DNA of 64,000 nucleotides from Deltaproteobacteria bacterium (GTDB taxonomy: Bacteria > Desulfobacterota > BSN033 > UBA1163). Location of the stretch: the NCBI GenBank assembly GCA_016875195.1, contig VGRY01000012.1, positions 1-64,000 of the forward strand, read 5' to 3'. A model generated the notes under the pieces. That model worked only from the letters and a program-made list of their open reading frames with translations, was not told where the DNA came from and did not search any database. Both the position numbers and the translations under genes were made by a program. Positions 60,642 to 64,000 of this stretch are shown here, piece by piece (the first letter of the stretch is position 1; each line of letters begins with the position of its first letter).

Positions 60642-61568
60642 ATGAAATCGGTTGGTCATCTCGACCTATCTGTCCGTATTGGGAAACTGCTCCTGAAGAA
60701 CCCGGTGATCGTTGCCTCGGGGACATTCGGATACGGACAAGAATTTGACCCTTTCATAGACTTAAGCCAACTCGGAGCCGTAATTCCCAAAGGGATTTCG
60801 TTGAATCCCATGCAGGGAAACCCTCCCCCGAGGATTTTTGAAACGAATGGAGGAATCCTTAATTCCATCGGCTTGCAAAATCCCGGCCTTCAGACCTTTA
60901 TCAAAGAGAAATTACCTTATTTTAAAAAAATCAAGACGAACCTCATCATCAATTTCTTTGGGAAAACTGAACAGGAGTATATTGAATTATCCAAACGCTT
61001 AAATGATCTTCCTGGCATTTCCGGATTAGAGATGAACATCTCCTGCCCCAATGTCCAGCAGGGAGGAATCATCTTTGGCACGGATCCACGCATGACCTAC
61101 CGGCTGGTAACAAAGGTGAGGAAATCCACCCATCAACCTCTCATCGTGAAACTCTCTCCCAACGTGACCGACATTGCTCTCATGGCCAGAAGCGCAGAAG
61201 AAGGTGGCGCGGATGCCGTCTCCCTGGTTAACACCTTCAAGGCCTTGGCCATCAACATCCACTCAAAGAAACCGGAACTGGGAAACATCATCGGAGGCCT
61301 TTCCGGACCTGCCATCAAACCGATTGCCCTGAGAATGGTCTGGGAAACTTTCCAAGCAGTAAAAATTCCAGTCATCGGAATGGGAGGAATTTTGAAGGCG
61401 GAGGATGCAATCGAATTTATACTTGCGGGAGCCCGTGCCATTCAGATTGGAACAGCCAATCTGGTCAATCCAAGGACAGGTATGGAAGTAATTGGCGGTA
61501 TCCATCAATATCTATTAAAAAATAAAATCAAATCAATTAAAAACCTCATTGGCCTTTTCCTAAAATAA
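60642..61568 (+). CDS. pyrD: Dihydroorotate dehydrogenase, class 1B catalytic subunit
   Basis: A 308-residue FMN enzyme. The N-terminus NPVIVASGTFGYGQEF binds FMN. The active-site base is the cysteine in EMNISCPNVQQGG near residue 130, which marks class 1 enzymes. GGLSGPAIKPIALRMV and IGMGGILKAEDAIEFILAGA complete the barrel. It oxidises dihydroorotate in pyrimidine synthesis, with PyrK as partner. A terminator follows its stop. Confidence 0.93.
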   Translation: MKSVGHLDLSVRIGKLLLKNPVIVASGTFGYGQEFDPFIDLSQLGAVIPKGISLNPMQGNPPPRIFETNGGILNSIGLQNPGLQTFIKEKLPYFKKIKTNLIINFFGKTEQEYIELSKRLNDLPGISGLEMNISCPNVQQGGIIFGTDPRMTYRLVTKVRKSTHQPLIVKLSPNVTDIALMARSAEEGGADAVSLVNTFKALAINIHSKKPELGNIIGGLSGPAIKPIALRMVWETFQAVKIPVIGMGGILKAEDAIEFILAGARAIQIGTANLVNPRTGMEVIGGIHQYLLKNKIKSIKNLIGLFLK

Positions 61569-61604
61569 AGGGGAGGTATGCGCCAGGCATAAACCTCCCC
61601 TTTT
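61568..61604. terminator. Bidirectional terminator between pyrD and pilQ
   Basis: AAGGGGAGGTATG and CATAAACCTCCCCTT form a stem of about 10-13 bp followed by TTTT. The complement also ends in T, so it serves both convergent genes. Confidence 0.85.
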
Positions 61605-61625
61605 CACCTTCACCACCTCTATGGA

Positions 61626-64000
61626 TCAACCCTGATCTTTAATGATTTTAGGTGAAATAAAAATTAGCAAATCTCTCCTTTGGTCTGATTTTGACTCTCT
61701 CTTAAATAACCATCCCAGCAAGGGGATCTTATTGAAAAGAGGAACGCCTTCTGTTCCGTTGGACTTTTCAATGGAATAAACGCCAGCAATGGCCACCACT
61801 CCATTATCTTTAACGAGCACTTCAGTAATTGCCTCTTTCTTATCGATAGAAGGGACCTGCTCCACTATTACACTATCATCAGGAGCATCTTTTTTAACCT
61901 TAATATTCATTTTAACATGTCCGTCATTTGTTACGAGAGGAGTAACAGTCAATTTGAGATTGGCTTCGATGAATTCAACGGTTACCGTTCCCTCTGTAGT
62001 CAATTTCCTGTATGGGATCCGCAAGCCCTGTTCGATCGATGCCTCTTTATTATGCAGTGTTGCAATTTTCGGGCTTGAAACAATTTTAACATCTCCATTA
62101 TTTTCATGAGCTGAAATTGCAAGATCGAGGGATTGTATCGTTCCATGTCTAAAAAGAAATTCAACAATACCTGCTGAAGCTACTCCCATCGCCCCTCCTT
62201 GGGGGACGGCAGGAAGATCGATTACATTTCTCGTTGCTCCCGGTGCCAATGGTGTTGTTCCTGGGTTGCCTCCGCCAGCAGTGGCCTTTCCACTTCCGAC
62301 TTGAAACCCCCACTTAACACCCAACTCTTTTTGAAACAACAGATTGGCCTCAACAATTCTTGCCTCTATGATTACCTGAGGCGTCTTTGTGTCAAGTGAT
62401 TTGACGAGGGTCTTCACCGCGGGAATGTTTCTCGGAATATCCTTGATGATTAGAATATTGGTTCGATCATCCACCTTGACATCCCCCCGCTCGCTCAAAA
62501 CTCCCTTAATCTGCGGAATGATATCCTTTGCAGTGGCGTAGTTGATAGGAATCAATTCCGTAACCATATCTTCCAGTCTTTCCTTAGCCCGCTTGGCTTC
62601 CAGACGGACCTGGCTCTCCCTGTTCAGGGCATCCATAGGAGCAATCCGAATGACATTCCCTACCTGAGTCATTCCAAGCGATCGAGCTTGCAAAATCACA
62701 TCGAGCGCTTGATCCCAGGGCACATCGACCAATCTCATCGTGATTTTTCCAGACACGTCATCCGCCGTGATGATGTTAAAATTGCTCACCTCAGCAATCA
62801 ATCGCAAAATATTTTTGATATCCGCATCCTTAAAATCGAGGGAAACTTTTCTTCCGGTATACAACTTTTCCACTACCCCCTCTTCCGCAGGCTTGGCGAC
62901 TGGCAGCGGTGCGGTCTTTTCTGTGACCGGCTCCTCCTTTTTGATTTCTGTGGCTGGTTTTTCTTCTTTTTTGTCTTCAGCGACTGGCTTTTCTTCGATC
63001 TTCTTAACTTCTGCCTTCACCTCTTCTTTAGGAGGCGCAGGAGTCTCTGCTTTTGCTACGACCTGCTTCGGCTTCTCAATATCGAAAAAGATGGTATGGC
63101 CTTCTTTGGCGGACTCGTAGGGCGTTTCTTCCCTCAATGTAATCAGGATTCTGAGGTCGTTCTTTACATTTTTGATGTCAATATGATTGACAGCGCTATC
63201 AAACTCGCTCGTATTCATTCCCCTCTGAAGATGTTTCGGGGCAAAAGCATGTTTAACATCGATGGCCAATGTTTTTTCCGAAACACGGTAAGTTTCAAAC
63301 TCCGGATCACCGCTGAGAATTATGGCGATTCGCGATTTCCCATCAAGTTGCTTGAAATCGATCTCTTTCAAAGCGATTTTTGCCTTCACTGTCGTTTTGG
63401 AAGGAGCTTCCGCAGGCGTTGGGGCAACCTTCTCTTTTACCGCAGCAACGGTAAATGAAGCCGGCTGAAGTTTGGGGGTAGATAGCCTTTCAAATCCCTT
63501 CTCCTCCACGACGATCTGAGGTTCAGAGGGCTGAGGAACGTTCCCTAATGAGACAACAAGTGTACCATTCACATGGTTGATTTGGTAGGCTGGCAGTTGA
63601 GGCTTTGAAGAGTCAAAAACCAATCTCAATTTGTTCTGATGTTGTCCGATTCGAACCCCTTTAATAAATGGGTTCGTTGTCCGGATGGATTTTTTGGGGT
63701 ACAGGGTTCCAACCTCCCAGATGTCCAGCACCAGGCGCGGGGGACTATCCAATTTAAACGCGTTATAATTTCCAACTTTTCCGTCGGCGATAATACTGAA
63801 AGCGATATAATCCTTCTTATCTTCTACCGAAAAATCAATGATCTCTTTTGCCTTATGGTTCTTTTCAGAGGCCGATGAGACGACCACTGTGGAAGAAGGA
63901 GATGGAGTCTCTTCCTTTCTTGGTTCGGAAGGAGTTAACTCCGCCTCTTTTTGGATCTCAATGATTTCTTCTTTCTTGGCCTCGACCACCTCTTCCTTCT
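61626..64000 (-). CDS. pilQ: Type IV pilus secretin PilQ, N-terminus outside the window
   Basis: At least 790 residues; the frame stays open to the right window edge, so the signal peptide and probably a first AMIN domain are missing. Two AMIN-like domains are visible (KDYIAFSIIADGKVGNYNAF and RIAIILSGDPEFETYRVS), then a Lys/Glu/Pro-rich linker, the STN domain (VSLDFKDADIKNILRLIAEV), an N1/NolW domain (LIPINYATAKDIIPQIKGVL) and the secretin domain ending RRDLLIFISPKII. It forms the outer-membrane pore for type IV pili. pilMNOP would be expected beyond the window. Confidence 0.92.
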   Translation of the reverse strand, partial: KEEVVEAKKEEIIEIQKEAELTPSEPRKEETPSPSSTVVVSSASEKNHKAKEIIDFSVEDKKDYIAFSIIADGKVGNYNAFKLDSPPRLVLDIWEVGTLYPKKSIRTTNPFIKGVRIGQHQNKLRLVFDSSKPQLPAYQINHVNGTLVVSLGNVPQPSEPQIVVEEKGFERLSTPKLQPASFTVAAVKEKVAPTPAEAPSKTTVKAKIALKEIDFKQLDGKSRIAIILSGDPEFETYRVSEKTLAIDVKHAFAPKHLQRGMNTSEFDSAVNHIDIKNVKNDLRILITLREETPYESAKEGHTIFFDIEKPKQVVAKAETPAPPKEEVKAEVKKIEEKPVAEDKKEEKPATEIKKEEPVTEKTAPLPVAKPAEEGVVEKLYTGRKVSLDFKDADIKNILRLIAEVSNFNIITADDVSGKITMRLVDVPWDQALDVILQARSLGMTQVGNVIRIAPMDALNRESQVRLEAKRAKERLEDMVTELIPINYATAKDIIPQIKGVLSERGDVKVDDRTNILIIKDIPRNIPAVKTLVKSLDTKTPQVIIEARIVEANLLFQKELGVKWGFQVGSGKATAGGGNPGTTPLAPGATRNVIDLPAVPQGGAMGVASAGIVEFLFRHGTIQSLDLAISAHENNGDVKIVSSPKIATLHNKEASIEQGLRIPYRKLTTEGTVTVEFIEANLKLTVTPLVTNDGHVKMNIKVKKDAPDDSVIVEQVPSIDKKEAITEVLVKDNGVVAIAGVYSIEKSNGTEGVPLFNKIPLLGWLFKRESKSDQRRDLLIFISPKIIKDQG

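Overview
The window reads as a chromosomal segment of an uncultured anaerobic or microaerophilic Gram-negative bacterium, most likely a Desulfobacterota (Deltaproteobacteria-type) lineage. The basis is the gene mix: a ferredoxin-dependent 2-oxoacid oxidoreductase (kor) set, several NtrC-type sigma-54 activators, a PrsK/PrsR/PrsT PEP-CTERM regulatory set, system II cytochrome c biogenesis (CcsB), class 1B dihydroorotate dehydrogenase (PyrK/PyrD) and a type IV pilus secretin. Intergenic DNA is crowded with dispersed low-complexity and palindromic repeats. No taxonomic marker gene is present, so the assignment is an inference.

Layout. 0-6 kb: accessory DNA with toxin-antitoxin genes (VapC/Phd-type, MntA/HepT), small zinc-binding orphans and gene remnants. 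6-11 kb: a beta-CASP RNase-like hydrolase, galE and a UDP-sugar dehydrogenase, followed by three tandem copies of a 118-bp repeat. 11-21 kb: prsK, a four-helix-bundle (S23-like) gene, prsR, one PEP-CTERM-anchored secreted protein behind a sigma-54-like site, a second VapC/Phd pair paralogous to the first, a papain-like protease and prsT. 21-24 kb: a histidine-kinase-like protein that lacks its phospho-acceptor histidine, a small orphan protein with a paralogue at 16.5 kb, tRNA-Arg(CCT), and a PilZ protein behind a good sigma-54-like site. 24-32 kb: housekeeping genes (cinA, Nudix, aspartate aminotransferase, ArsA/Get3-type ATPase, korDABC plus an ACT protein, ccsB). 32-43 kb: a signalling block with an HD-GYP response regulator (sigma-54-like promoter), an NtrC-type regulator, a hybrid AAA+/pseudokinase, a membrane histidine kinase and a ketosynthase gene cleanly split by an IS630-family element. 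43-45 kb: a small acidic protein, an FmdB-type protein and dnaJ.

45.1-56.3 kb is the most unusual part: an 11.2-kb block inserted between dnaJ and mobA and bounded by a perfect 28-bp direct repeat that overlaps the dnaJ stop codon. It has no recognisable integrase, terminase, portal, tail gene or packaging ATPase. It carries a rightward module of beta-rich, structural-looking proteins (140, 361, 120, 189, 469, 57, 148 and 606 aa) behind a promoter with two palindromic operators. Opposed to it is a leftward module with two helix-turn-helix regulators, a miniature M15 peptidase (lysin candidate), small zinc-binding proteins, a ParB-like protein with a zinc ribbon and a stand-alone WYL domain. 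A roughly 210-nt nested inverted repeat, able to fold like a cloverleaf, lies where the modules converge. The repeat junction resembles a dif/Xer site. I interpret the block as a tail-less prophage that may use host XerCD; this is inference and the tests are listed.

56-64 kb returns to chromosomal genes: mobA, a periplasmic TPR protein, a RimI-like acetyltransferase, pyrK, pyrD and, on the minus strand, a pilQ-type secretin cut by the window edge. The recurring theme outside the prophage is sigma-54 and two-component control of surface functions (PEP-CTERM proteins, exopolysaccharide sugars, PilZ and HD-GYP c-di-GMP proteins, pili).
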